This document shows positions 44,336 to 54,849 of a stretch of DNA of 64,000 nt, one piece after another. The position numbers and the translations under genes are program-made. How positions within the stretch are numbered: the first letter of the stretch is position 1; every line of letters begins with the position of its first letter. This DNA is from Gnetum montanum (Eukaryota; Streptophyta; Gnetopsida; Gnetales; Gnetaceae). The stretch covers positions 490,530 to 554,529 of the forward strand of contig MNCI01009417.1 in NCBI GenBank assembly GCA_015680685.1, in the 5' to 3' direction. The notes beneath the pieces are model-generated. The model saw only the letters and a program-made list of their open reading frames with translations. It did no database searches and was not told the DNA's origin.

Positions 44336-46746
44336 AATGCACTTATGTAGATCAAGAGTAACCCAACAAAAAAGAAAGAACTCTACCTAAATAGCATTAA
44401 AGCATCAACAAAAAAGTAGCTTATTTATCTACTTCTATATCATATCACCTATGATGTAAGATTAGTCAAGCAAAATTGGGCTCTCATTATTTTAGAATTG
44501 AAATAGAAAGATGGGTTCTAAAGCAAAATTGGGCTCCCATTATTTTAGAATTGATATAAGAAGATGGCATTTGAATCCAAGAGAAGAGAGAACCTATCAT
44601 TAATGTAATCAAAAGGCAATTGAAGATGAGCATCACATATTCGTAGGCTTGTTTTTATGCAAAGTTGCCACAATAGTAACTTATAGGTATTAGTTTACTT
44701 CAGCTTTTTGAAATAGGATCTAAGAAACTTGGTAACTTTATTGATGAAGTGTTTGCTGAGTACAACAAAATTGGATCAGCTAACTCAATTCTTTCTAAAG
44801 ATTTGCCTCTACAAAAAGCTAGATCTTTGTTTATTTGTAATTTTCAAGTTAAACATGTTCATGTAATTATTTAATTATTTCTGCATTAACATACACAGTC
44901 TCCATTTTAAGTTCAAGTGCGTACCGCGAACTGCAAGATTTCCTTTTCCGGAATCGAACCAACTTCAAAGCACGCACCTATACACGACTTCGCGAAAGGT
45001 TTTGTTTTTGCCTACGAACTTGACCATCATTAGGTTTCACTTTGCGATGTCATACAAAAATGCGTGGCCTCGTCAATTTTGAACTTATGGTTTTTCTATA
45101 CTATATTAAATTGAACCAGTTGTTTGAATTTGTGCGTTTTAGCGATTGAACTTTAACTACTCTAATAGTGCCCGCTCCACGTTACAGCGCTATTTTTTAA
45201 AAAAATTATTCTTGTTTTTGCCCAGAGTTAGCGCTATGTGCTGACCCAATCTTTCGTTTTTTCCAAAGCCAGCGCCTTGCACGGACATAATAATCTGTGC
45301 GTGTTGGCTAGTCTTTATTTCGAGGGTGCAACTATCTTAACTATTTATAAGATATAAAGTCTCGAGAAAATATAAAAAACATCAGCCCACTTAGCCTCAA
45401 AATTCGTAGCCATCTTTTAGTAGTAGAATTTTTTTAACGTGGTTAGAAATGTAGGTATAGTAGACAATTTCAAGTACCTTTGAGAGTTGACTATGGTATT
45501 TCGCTCTTTTTCATTGGGAATATGTGCGATGCTTTTATGTTTTCAAGCCTTATAAATAGTTTTATGTTAGTACCAACAACATGCTAATTGTCAAGAAATT
45601 GCATATAAGAAGAAACTTTATACGTGATTACTATTTCATTTACATGGATGATTAGTACCATGCTAGAAATGCAATGGTTATTTTTGCACTTTAATGAAAA
45701 CATTTTGAGATGACATAGATACCTTTGCTTATTGAGTACAATATAAGCAATGGGTCTCAGCGGCATTGTGACTCACTACCGTATGGCCACCCAAAGTTTG
45801 TGATGATTCAAATATTTTGTAACTATATTGACAAATGTTTGAATTCGTGATCAACCAACACGAACCACTTCAACATGATGCATTGAGACAAGGAGCTTGT
45901 AATGATTCAAACACTTTGTAACATTGTTTGCAATTATGTTTGTGAGTATTTGAATCAACAATATGCATCATGGCTTTTATTATCTCATTTTCTTGCACAT
46001 GACATATGTTATTCTTTACTAGCAATGGGCATTGTGTAGCCACCTTTTCTTCACTCAACTTACATAGGTCAAGGCTTGTTCATGTAATAATTTGGCTTAG
46101 ACTTTCTTGTTGCATGAAGTTAGAGGTATACCTTCATATAGCCATTTAGTGCAAAACGACTATGTTGTAGTACACTAGTGTGACATGTGCATATATATGG
46201 ATATATAAATATAGCTTTTGGATAGATGTATGAATATTTGCATGCCTTCTAACTCATTGGTAAGGTTTAGTATGTTGTTATATGGGTTGTGTACGTGATG
46301 ACAACTAGCACATGGCTATAAGGTATGTTGAATATGTGAATTTGGTGAATGCTAGTACGTGTAGCACTATAGTGGTTGACTTGCAAATGTGTGGGGATAT
46401 TAGTTTTCAAAGAGACTACTAAAGTAAGTTTTGGACATTGACAGTAAGTGAAAAGCTTAGAAATTCTAAAATTGATGCTAGGTGACAAAAGAAAGTGCTC
46501 TAATTGTTTATACAATATGCAATGTGGAATTTATTAATGTTCCAAATAATAAATGCCAAAATTTACATTAGTAATGATATGTAATGTTGGTTCACATGCT
46601 AATTTACATATATTAAGGAAAATTATACTGAAGTCAACATTAGTCATTGGTTTTTACATAAGTTTAAAGCAATGAATGAAAAATGACAATAGAAGTGACA
46701 ATGGACATTAGTTTTGATGTTAAATCAAAGATATATAAATGCCTAA
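44336..46746. other. Intergenic, no gene recognised
   Basis: Weak internal repeat (GATTCAAA..TTTGTAAC blocks near 45803 and 45908) and otherwise AT-rich unique sequence. I see no supported RNA gene or element end. Confidence 0.5.
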
Positions 46747-46751
46747 GTTAC

Positions 46752-47622
46752 TGATGAGTCATGAATTTGTTGGCTGCGATATCACACCCATGATATCGCG
46801 TACACGATATCACGTACACGATATCACAGCCTAGACACGATATCGCGTATGCAATATCGTGTACATGATATCGTAGCCTGCCTCCTCATCTACAAATATG
46901 AGGTAGGCAGATTTAGTAGGGAGTTTTTTGAAAGTTTTAAGTTTTCAATAGTTTTAGTACATTAGTTTTTCCTCTCAACCCTTTTCTCCCAGTGCATGCC
47001 CACAGTGTGATGATTGTAATTGTACGACATCCTTATTCAAGTGTGACGTACTTGGACACGTACATGACCGACAATAAAGATCGAGGTTACTTCATCATTG
47101 CAGCATCCACTTAGCTTAATGATTTAATTGTTATTTTCATTTATTGCTTTCTTAATTAACATTTCTCTACCCTTATCTCCTAGTAACACGGAATGAGTAC
47201 GACTGAATCATGAGCATTTAAGTGTGACTACTTGGTAACCCAGTAGCATACTTAGGCCATGTGCTTGGTAATCCCAGTGGTAGTCGTGCACGAGGTCCAA
47301 GATGTGTACGGATGATTAAGGAACGGATGCTCATCGCACTTAGGCTAGCTTAGATTCTCTCTCACTCTCTCTCCTAGTTTAGTTGATATTATTTCCCATC
47401 ATCCCTAGGAGTAGCATTAGTGTAGGAACATATCATACGCCTCACTGTAGACTAAACCATACGTGAAAAAGCTAATACTAGTCCAGGTGGGAAGATAGTG
47501 AACTGCGATCTATGAGTAATTGTCTAGATACCACAACTAGTCCATCTGTGTAGTTTGACCGAATTGTGCATGAAACGCTCGTATTCATATGGTTGAGTGT
47601 AGGGGTACCTCGCCACTCATTA
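46752..47622 (+). repeat. Solo LTR of family A
   Basis: Starts TGATGAGTCATG and ends GCCACTCATTA, flanked by perfect GTTAC duplications (46747-46751 and 47623-47627). It contains a strong GATATC palindrome cluster (46779-46870), AATAAAGA (about 47075) and the inverse two-box core (47230-47275). No internal element sequence flanks it, so it arose by LTR-LTR recombination. The orientation is opposite to A1-A5. Confidence 0.9.
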
Positions 47623-47627
47623 GTTAC

Positions 47628-48341
47628 GATGTTAATGAATTATACAATCATCATAGAGCACTTTGTTTATTTTATCTCAATTGAAGATAGGTTTAATGGA
47701 AATGGATATGCTTCAGTACATCTATATAAGACTACAAAGGATGTATAGGACAAAATGCATCCAAGGGTGTAGCATAGGTGGTTAGGAAACTCATCTCTTT
47801 GTTAAGAAGTTGTGGGTGTGATAGGAGTGGAATAGCCTTCAAGTGGGACCTTTTTATTTAGTGGGTTGCATTTGCTCTATTTTGTGGGCAAGTTGTCTTA
47901 CCATCCTTGACTTTCCTTGAAATTTTTTTTAAATGTGCTAACTTAATCAATTCATATAATATATACAAGTCATGAAACTTGTTACTTAAGGTATGTAAAT
48001 GAAGTGACCATTGTTGTACAAAATTTATAGATATGTAATTAGCATGTTGCAAAGGTATTTTAATGATAGGAGAGAATTGTACAATAATTGAAGGATTCTC
48101 TACCAATAGACTCACAATGTCATTAACATTATCTACTACGTTTTCCTTCATGGAGTAAGACTACCATCATAACTTGGCTTCCCTGTATTCAACACCACTT
48201 AAAATGAAATTGCATTGCTAGTAATATGAGGCCAATCCTTTAATAGCTTCATTGAAAGTTCCCTTATCATTGTGTTCATAGCTACCTAGCTTGATGTCCC
48301 TATAATGGTAGTTAGAAGCTCAATGAGTTCATGGTTGATTT
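47628..48341. other. Intergenic, one unassigned minus-strand frame
   Basis: A 97-residue minus frame (47858-48151) has no recognisable motif. Nothing else is supported. Confidence 0.4.
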
Positions 48342-49774
48342 GTAATGCCCCACATCTGTACCTATGACCTTAGTACTCTATTAAATACTTAGACATATAT
48401 ATATATATTTGTAGATGTGACTAATACTTCTAAGTAATATGAAGACCTTTGTTTGGGTGACATAGGAAAGATTACTATTTATTTATAATTTTTATAATTT
48501 TTAATTTTTTAAAAATGTATTTTATTAATGAATGAGCATTGCAAAGTCTAGCACTATTTTAGAGTAATATTAGAAAATTTACATGATGTGGATTCATGGT
48601 TTATTTTGACGTTTAGTTAGAATTTTTAAATTATGAAATATTAATTAATTAAAATATGTCAAAATTCAAAGTTGATAGATTGCGTTTAAATTTGGTAGAC
48701 TAACTTGGCTTTACACCTAATGTATAGATCTATAATTAGTTTTTCAATTTGAGATTTTCATATTAAATGATTAAAAAAGTACCTAGTGTGATCATATTTT
48801 TCTTGATTTAATCAAAATATTAATTTCTAGCATAGTAGCTACAACATATTTGTGCTCATCAGAACCAACTTAACATGTGTAAAATATTAGATGGATAAAA
48901 AGTTTAGTATCAATGATTTTTACTAGATAAATTATAGGAAATGTGGAAAATACACAAAAGGCAAAAATAAGTTAGAAACTCTCATAACATATAAATTTAA
49001 AAGTGATTTAAAAGAAGACAAAATGGTGGGACCATGGCAAAAGTCAATATGGGATGGTGATGTAAGCTTTATGACATGCTTATGATAACATCTATTTTAC
49101 TTATATGAAAACTATCCACTTCATATTAATGGTTGAAAAAAAAACAAAGGACTCATTTAATAGGGGCCATGTGACTCTCTTGAGTATTGTCAATTTCACA
49201 TGTCTACTCCTTCATGAGAGCTTGCTTGTCCAAGTCAAATATCAATGATGCCATCACTAAAAAAGATTTTGTAAGAATGGATTTTCTATTCTTTGCCCAC
49301 TCTGTAAACTCTTAAGCACAAGTCCTTACCCAAGCCCTAGGGTCTCCTCCATCCTATAAATAGAGGGGGTGTTTATTCTTGTTTTTACTTTTGGCCTAGG
49401 ATGGGGAGATTATGCTAGTTGGAGGGGTGAGGAGCTTGTTCTTGTGGGCGTTTGGAGGTGGATTTTGCTATTTCTATTGGAGGCTTGTTGGGACTCATGT
49501 TTGGTGATTGTTTGGTTTTTATAAGGTACTATTTTCTCTAATTTTGGAAGGGAATTTTGGTAGCACCTTGGAGCTACAATTTAAACTTGATTTCTTAAGG
49601 CCATTGACTAGGAAACAACCCAACTTTTAGGTGTCTTCTCCCTTCAAAAATTGGTCAAGTTCAACTTTAAAGATGTATATTTTAAATCCTTGTTCTACAA
49701 ATCTTTTTGGTAGGTGTTTAAAGGTGTATTGGCTTGGACAAGTGAGGATTATTCCATGAGGGCATGTGGAATTT
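48342..49774 (+). repeat. Possible LTR of another family, first part
   Basis: Begins TTTGTAATGCCCCACATCTG, an LTR-like TGTAA.GCCCCAC start, and has a good TATA box (CTATAAATAG, about 49355-49364) followed by a T/G-rich leader. No partner LTR, PBS or end was identified. A family A solo LTR is inserted at 49780 and the sequence resumes at 50714. Confidence 0.35.
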
Positions 49775-49779
49775 CTTGT

Positions 49780-50708
49780 TGATGAGTGGCAAGGTACCCC
49801 TACACTCAACCATACAAATACGAGCATAGCACGTGCGATCCGGTCGAACTCCACAGACTAAATGCCTACATGCTTCATGGAACACTTAAGGTTAATCANG
49901 TAGAGTTAGTAATTAGTTTCTCAACCCTTCACCTTAATAGCATAGNTACCAAATGCTAATCATTGCTGGGATCACCACGTGTAATGCACGTGCTCGAAGT
50001 GGTCGTACTAAGGCACTTAACTAGGAGGAAAGGGTTGAGAGAACCTAATCTAGCCTAAGTGCGATGAGCAGCTAATTCCTTGATTATCTGTACACATCCT
50101 TAAATGCTCGTAATCAAGTCATACTCATTCCGCGTTTCTAGCCTAAGTGTGATGAGCAACCGATTCCTTGATTATCCGTACACATCCTTAAATGCTCATA
50201 ATCAAGTCGTACTCATTTCGTGTTACTACGATGAGCATCCGTTCCTTGATTATTCATACACATCCTTAGATGCTCGTAATCAAGTCGTACTCATTCCGCA
50301 TTACTAAGAGGGAAAGCAATAAATAACATCAAATAAAATCCTATTCCATGCATTGCAAGGTTTATCCAGGAAGTTCGTCTTTATTGTCGTACACAACTTA
50401 TGTTCAGGTACAATGTTGCTCAAATAAAGATCCGTTCACTTTAGGACTCCTACTGTGAGCACATGGAAAATATTCTATCTCTGGAGTGATCAATCTGCTA
50501 GAGTTTCCCTACTTCTAGCTTATGATTAGGAAACAAGGGAGAGCTGTCTCTAATTTATAGATATTTCAACGCACTGCGATATCGCGGGGGAAGATGCGAT
50601 ATCGTGAGGGATGCAATATTGTGATGACCATGATATTGCGTATACGATATTGCGGCCTATGCGAATCATGTACACGATATCGCGGCCTATGCGAATCGCG
50701 TCTCATCA
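49780..50708 (-). repeat. Solo LTR of family A
   Basis: TGATGAGTGGCAAGG to GTCTCATCA, flanked by perfect CTTGT duplications (49775-49779 and 50709-50713). Single N bases at 49899 and 49946 hide missing sequence relative to the A3 LTR. It has a GATATC cluster at 50577-50705. Confidence 0.9.
50045..50305. repeat. ~80-95 bp tandem repeat inside the solo LTR
   Basis: Three units with GATGAGCA, TTCCTTGATTAT, TACACATCCTTA.ATGCTC and ATAATCAAGTC.TACTCATT blocks. Other family A LTRs have this segment once. Confidence 0.85.
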
Positions 50709-50713
50709 CTTGT

Positions 50714-51539
50714 CAGTTGTGAGTCATGCATAGAGTCTCTCGTGTGCCTTGGATTTGATTTTGGTATGCATGTTTTAGGCTTATGAGCTAGCATTTTCTT
50801 GTATCATGTGCACTTCGTTTCATGTTCTTGTAATCATTTTTATAAAAGAAATGGCCCCCATCATTCTATCCAAGGTTGGTGATCTCCTGTGTGGGCTATA
50901 AGGCCTTAGTTCTTAGAGGTGCTTAATGGTGTTAGCTCCCATTATTTTATCCAACCCTAATGTTCTTCTTGTGTGGGCTATAAGATGTTATAGTGTTGGA
51001 AAGACTTGGTGTAGCACAATTGGATGGTCAAAGGGTTTGTTGAGTACTCATTTTAAAATTGAAAAATAATATATGCATATTGAGGATTTTTGGTGTCTTT
51101 TGTTAAGTGCACATGTTTTGTTTTGTTGGTCATTTTTGGGTCAATTTTTTAGGGTTTTTAAAAGAGTTGTAATGTATTGATTGGTTGTTAGATGGTCCTT
51201 TGTCCAAGCCTACATTTCTCTCAATGTGAAAGCATGAGAGGCTAGAAAATTTATGAATGAAGATGTCAAACTTTGGAACTATGTTTATCCATTAAGGTGT
51301 TCACACTTAGTACATGTCAAATTTTATTGCTTTCTTCTTTCCATTTAGCATAAGAGCACATGTAATTTTATTACTTGTTTGCTTCCAAAAGTTAGATTTC
51401 TATTTTCTTTTTGAAAAAAAAATAAAGGCTATTCATAGTAGAGAGACTATTACCCTTTTTTATTTAGTTGTTTATTGTACATTGTTTTTTGATTTCATAG
51501 TGAACGGTAATAATGATAATGATAATAGTCACATATAGA
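50714..51539 (+). other. Continuation of the possible LTR, then intergenic
   Basis: Two similar segments (GTGTGGGCTATAAG at about 50890 and 50980) form a loose ~90-base repeat. No coding sequence is seen, and the end of the candidate LTR could not be placed. Confidence 0.3.
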
Positions 51540-52301
51540 ATCAAGTCATAGGAGTAATAGAGTTTCTGCAGTTTTTCCATTTGAGAGTTAGAATATTTCT
51601 ATGAGTGCTTGCAATAGGAGTCCGAAAGTGTATGGATCTTTATTTGAGCACTATTGTACTTGAAGCACATTAATGTGAAGGACAATAAAGATGAGCCTTT
51701 TGATCAAACCATGGAGCACTTAGAACAAACTAATGATTTATTTATGCATTTATTGTTTTCATTAATTATGCAATTAATTAAGCTAAATTAGACTTCAAGC
51801 AAGTAGTTAATTAATTATACTAAATAGATTAAACATATAAGTATGACTGCTTTGCGCATAAACATGTATTCACTTGGTAATCTTAGTAGCATTATTGCTT
51901 AGTGCGCCTAGTAGCATAGCGCTTGGTAATCCTAGTAGTGAGTACGTAGGTTTCAAACATGTACGGAAACTGGGACTGAATGCTTATGTTAGGACTATTG
52001 CGAGATTAGTTAAGTAGTTAAATTAAATTAGTTATTAAATTACTTCATCTCTCTACTTTAAGCACCAAGGAACATAAAACATAAAATAATAAAAATCATA
52101 TGCCTTAATTACACTTAACCATACCTTTGTACATCACAAGTGGAACTGGAAAGACAACGAATGAATGACTATTAAGGTAAGGTTCACTTCCTAGAAGACT
52201 AGTAGTATGCTGGAACACATAAAGTTTGTAGAATTTGACAAGATCGCACGAATGCTTTGTGATTCATATGGTTGGGCATAGGGGTGCCCTTCATTGCTCA
52301 T
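51540..52301 (+). repeat. Old family A LTR, plus orientation
   Basis: Contains TCTTTATTTGAGCA...GACAATAAAGATGAG (about 51650-51695), the CTTGGTAATC two-box core (51873-51930), and the terminal block GAATGCTTTGTGATTCATATGG..CATTGCTCATTA. Its start and any target duplication are eroded. Confidence 0.65.
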
Positions 52302-52317
52302 TAACAACACTTTAGCT

Positions 52318-52482
52318 ATACAACTCTTAGATGAATATGTTCTTCAGAAAAAATTAAAATACATTCATATATATTATTATTGCATCAAGCAAGAACTAAA
52401 GGAGGGTAAAATCAAATCATTACATGTGAATACTAATGAATAATTGCAAGACTTATTTATCAAACTTTTTTACTTGTTGAGC
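52318..52482 (+). pseudogene. Ty1/copia RNase H C-terminal fragment
   Basis: The plus frame reads LKYIHIYYYCIKQELKEGKI, SLHVNTNE, stop, LQDLFIKLF, which matches the closing segment of copia polyproteins (KHI.I..HFIR..L.EG.I...HV.T..QLAD.FTK). One stop sits at a Gln position. Only ~55 residues remain, directly abutting the inverted ERF fragment. Confidence 0.75.
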
Positions 52483-52494
52483 GGGGGTTGCCAT
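52453..52494 (-). pseudogene. Truncated start of an ERF gene (copy C)
   Basis: On the minus strand GGCAAAAAGC then ATG gives MATPAQQVKK, resembling the beginning of the ERF gene at 43490 ([10 protein letters not shown]). After ten codons the sequence runs into the copia fragment (FDK, stop). No AP2 domain remains. The promoter upstream is well kept, so transcription may still be possible from it. Confidence 0.65.
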
Positions 52495-53290
52495 GCTTTT
52501 TGCCCTGTCTGTGTCTGTCTCTCTAGCAGAGGTAGTCAAGTTACAAGTTAAACTTCAGCGTCATGTTGTGGCTACAAGAAACTACAAGTAGTTGCTGCAG
52601 GGGGTGTACTTGAGCAGCACTATATGTAGAAGAATAGCAAAATATTTTGCTCCTGTTATCTTTGCGGCGATGCCATGGAAATTGCGTGCCTGGCACGTCG
52701 TTGGGTTGCAGTCTAACTGCAGCGAAAAACCACATGTGCAACTTGTTCGAGTAGAACGTTGTTGCGAATGCAATGACAGAAAACAAGTGCTCTAATATCA
52801 TCATCAAGTACGTGGCAGCCCAGGATCATGTTCTCCTCAGACCACAGCTTGCTTTTCTCTTCTAATCGTCTACGTCTTCGTGTTCGCAAAAAGTGCATTA
52901 CACCGAACCAGAATGCGCGTGGACACCGTGTGAAGGTGCTGTTCTAGCGGAACTTTGGATAAGATTGAAATCACTGTGGATTACTTCATTTTATGTCTGT
53001 TTGTCTTTTTCAGCTTGGGCCACCATTGTAGGTAGCAATTTCGTCATCATCAGTTTCGTCATCGATGCCGCAAAGCTACAACTCTAAGATTAATTGCAGA
53101 AATGCGTCAACAACATTAACAAATCTGTGGACAGGCCATCTCGCAAATGCCAATCTGACTCTGTGACTGAGAGCAACATTTGACTGGGTTATAGTCGATG
53201 GTGTGGTTAGTTGTGACTTAAGCTTAGTTGCAAGCCTCATATAGGGATAGCTGACCACCATATTTTGGATACCGTGGGTGCTTGCCATCC
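52495..53290 (-). promoter_or_regulatory. Well-preserved ERF upstream region (copy C)
   Basis: Inverted counterpart of 7200-7960. It includes a CATATAG TATA-like box (52619-52626), ATCGCCGCAAAGATAACAGG, TCACACGGTGTCC, GTAATGCACTTTTTGC and GACGAAACTGATGATGACGA blocks. It is the longest continuous version and serves as reference for the broken copies. Confidence 0.65.
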
Positions 53291-53750
53291 CAAACCGAAA
53301 ATTAGTTTAGAAGCACCAGCAGGCAAGCTAGGGCCTATGTATTTTTAATTTGAAGGTTTACTTTTGATGTGCTAGGGACAGATATCTTCCTCTATGGTGT
53401 TTATTTTAATGAATATAGAATTAATTTAAAAATTATTATTTACTTTTTAAAGAGCTATAAAATTAATATAAAGTAAATTGTAGGGGCTTGCATCCCTCTT
53501 CTTAAAAAAATCTTTAATGTTAAAATATATGAATTCACCGGTGTAGATAAAAAATAATTTTTAGCTTTGGGCAATTTCATGGTTCATAGATATGATTTGA
53601 GCTTTCAACATTATGGTCTTTTAGCAATTTGGTGAATCATAAATCTAATTTGGGCTTTTAGCATTTTGGTGATTTGGGATTAAGTGTTTTGTATGCTAAG
53701 GCTGAGTAGAAAGCAATGTATTCCATTTAGAGTAATTTAGGGAAGTACAA
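53291..53750. other. AT-rich stretch before LINE ORF1
   Basis: Probably the 5' untranslated part of the LINE whose ORF1 follows. I see no independent feature. Confidence 0.35.
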
Positions 53751-53800
53751 GAAGTAGGGTTTCAAAATTTACAATTTCTCGAGAGGAATGGAATACCATG
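53751..53800 (+). pseudogene. LINE ORF1, 5' part (interrupted by A4)
   Basis: The frame GSTRSRVSKFTISREEWNT joins in frame, across the A4 insertion and its target duplication, to MVATLNSMAPRIVQLQ at 62725. An in-frame TAG precedes it at 53748. Confidence 0.55.
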
Positions 53801-54710
53801 TGATGAGCGATGAGGTACCCATACACTCAACCATACGAATATGAGCGTGTATGCATGATCCAGTTGAACTCTGCGGAAAGACTAGTTGTGGCACCTAAAT
53901 AGTAATACATTGATTGCAGTTTGTTATCTTCCCACTTAGACTAGTATTTGCTTTGTCATGTATGGTTTAGTCTAGAGTGAGGTGTATGATGTCGTTTCTA
54001 CTACTATGCTACTCCTAAGGACAATGAGAAGTAACTTAATTAAGCTAATAAGCAATAAGAAATAAAATCTAAGCTAGCCTAAGTGTGATGAGCATCTGTT
54101 CTTAATCATTCGTATGCATCTTGGACTTTGTGTACTACTTCTGGGGATTGCCAAGCACACATCACTTGAAACACTACTTAATATGCTATTGGGTTACCAC
54201 GTAGTTACACTTAAATATTTGTGATTAAGATGTACTCATTCCACGTTAACAACAAGAAAAGTAAATAATGATAAAAAAAATATTAACTAAGAAAACAACA
54301 ATAAATAATTAACAATTAAACAATTAAAAACTAAGTGAATGTTGCAATGATGGACTAATCTCGATCTTTATTGCCAATTGTGTGCATGTCCAAGTACGTC
54401 ACACTCGAATCAAGGTTCTATACAATTACGAGCATCACACTGCGGGCATGCACTTGGAAAAGAACTAAAAACTAACTAAAACTAATAAAAGACTCAAGAC
54501 TCCTAATGATTAACTATTCTAATGCCTTTATGACTCTTCCCCATGCGCCTGAGTGCTATATTTATAGGGTAACACAGGAATCATGATATCGTGTAAATGA
54601 TATCGTATCCATGCTGCGATATCACATACTTGATATCATATCCATGCTGCAATATAGCGTACCTGATATCGTGTACCCAATATTGGAGTTTGGCAAATCA
54701 CGATTCAGCA
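53801..54710 (-). repeat. 3' LTR of A4
   Basis: TGATGAGCGATGAGG to CGATTCAGCA. Contains the two-box TTACCA core and GATATC repeats at 54585-54690. Confidence 0.9.
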
Positions 54711-54726
54711 TACCCCCACGACTGAA
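54711..54726 (-). other. Polypurine tract of A4
   Basis: Minus-strand TTCAGTCGTGGGGGTA abuts the 3' LTR and is identical to that of A1. Confidence 0.75.
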
Positions 54727-54849
54727 TAGAAACTCATCATCAAGTCAAACAAAATGAAGAACAAGTCATTTGATTACATCGTGGATGGGTATGGGATTAT
54801 TGAATGACTATGGATTATTTCATGCCATAGTGTAGGACTAAAAAAAAAA

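Noticed and set aside
44930-45000. tRNA-like GGTTCGATTCCGG on the minus strand
   Set aside because: The stem around the loop does not pair properly and no anticodon or acceptor arm could be built.
47858-48151. 97-residue minus frame as a gene
   Set aside because: No motif, no promoter or splice signals, and an AT-rich context; not strong enough to call.
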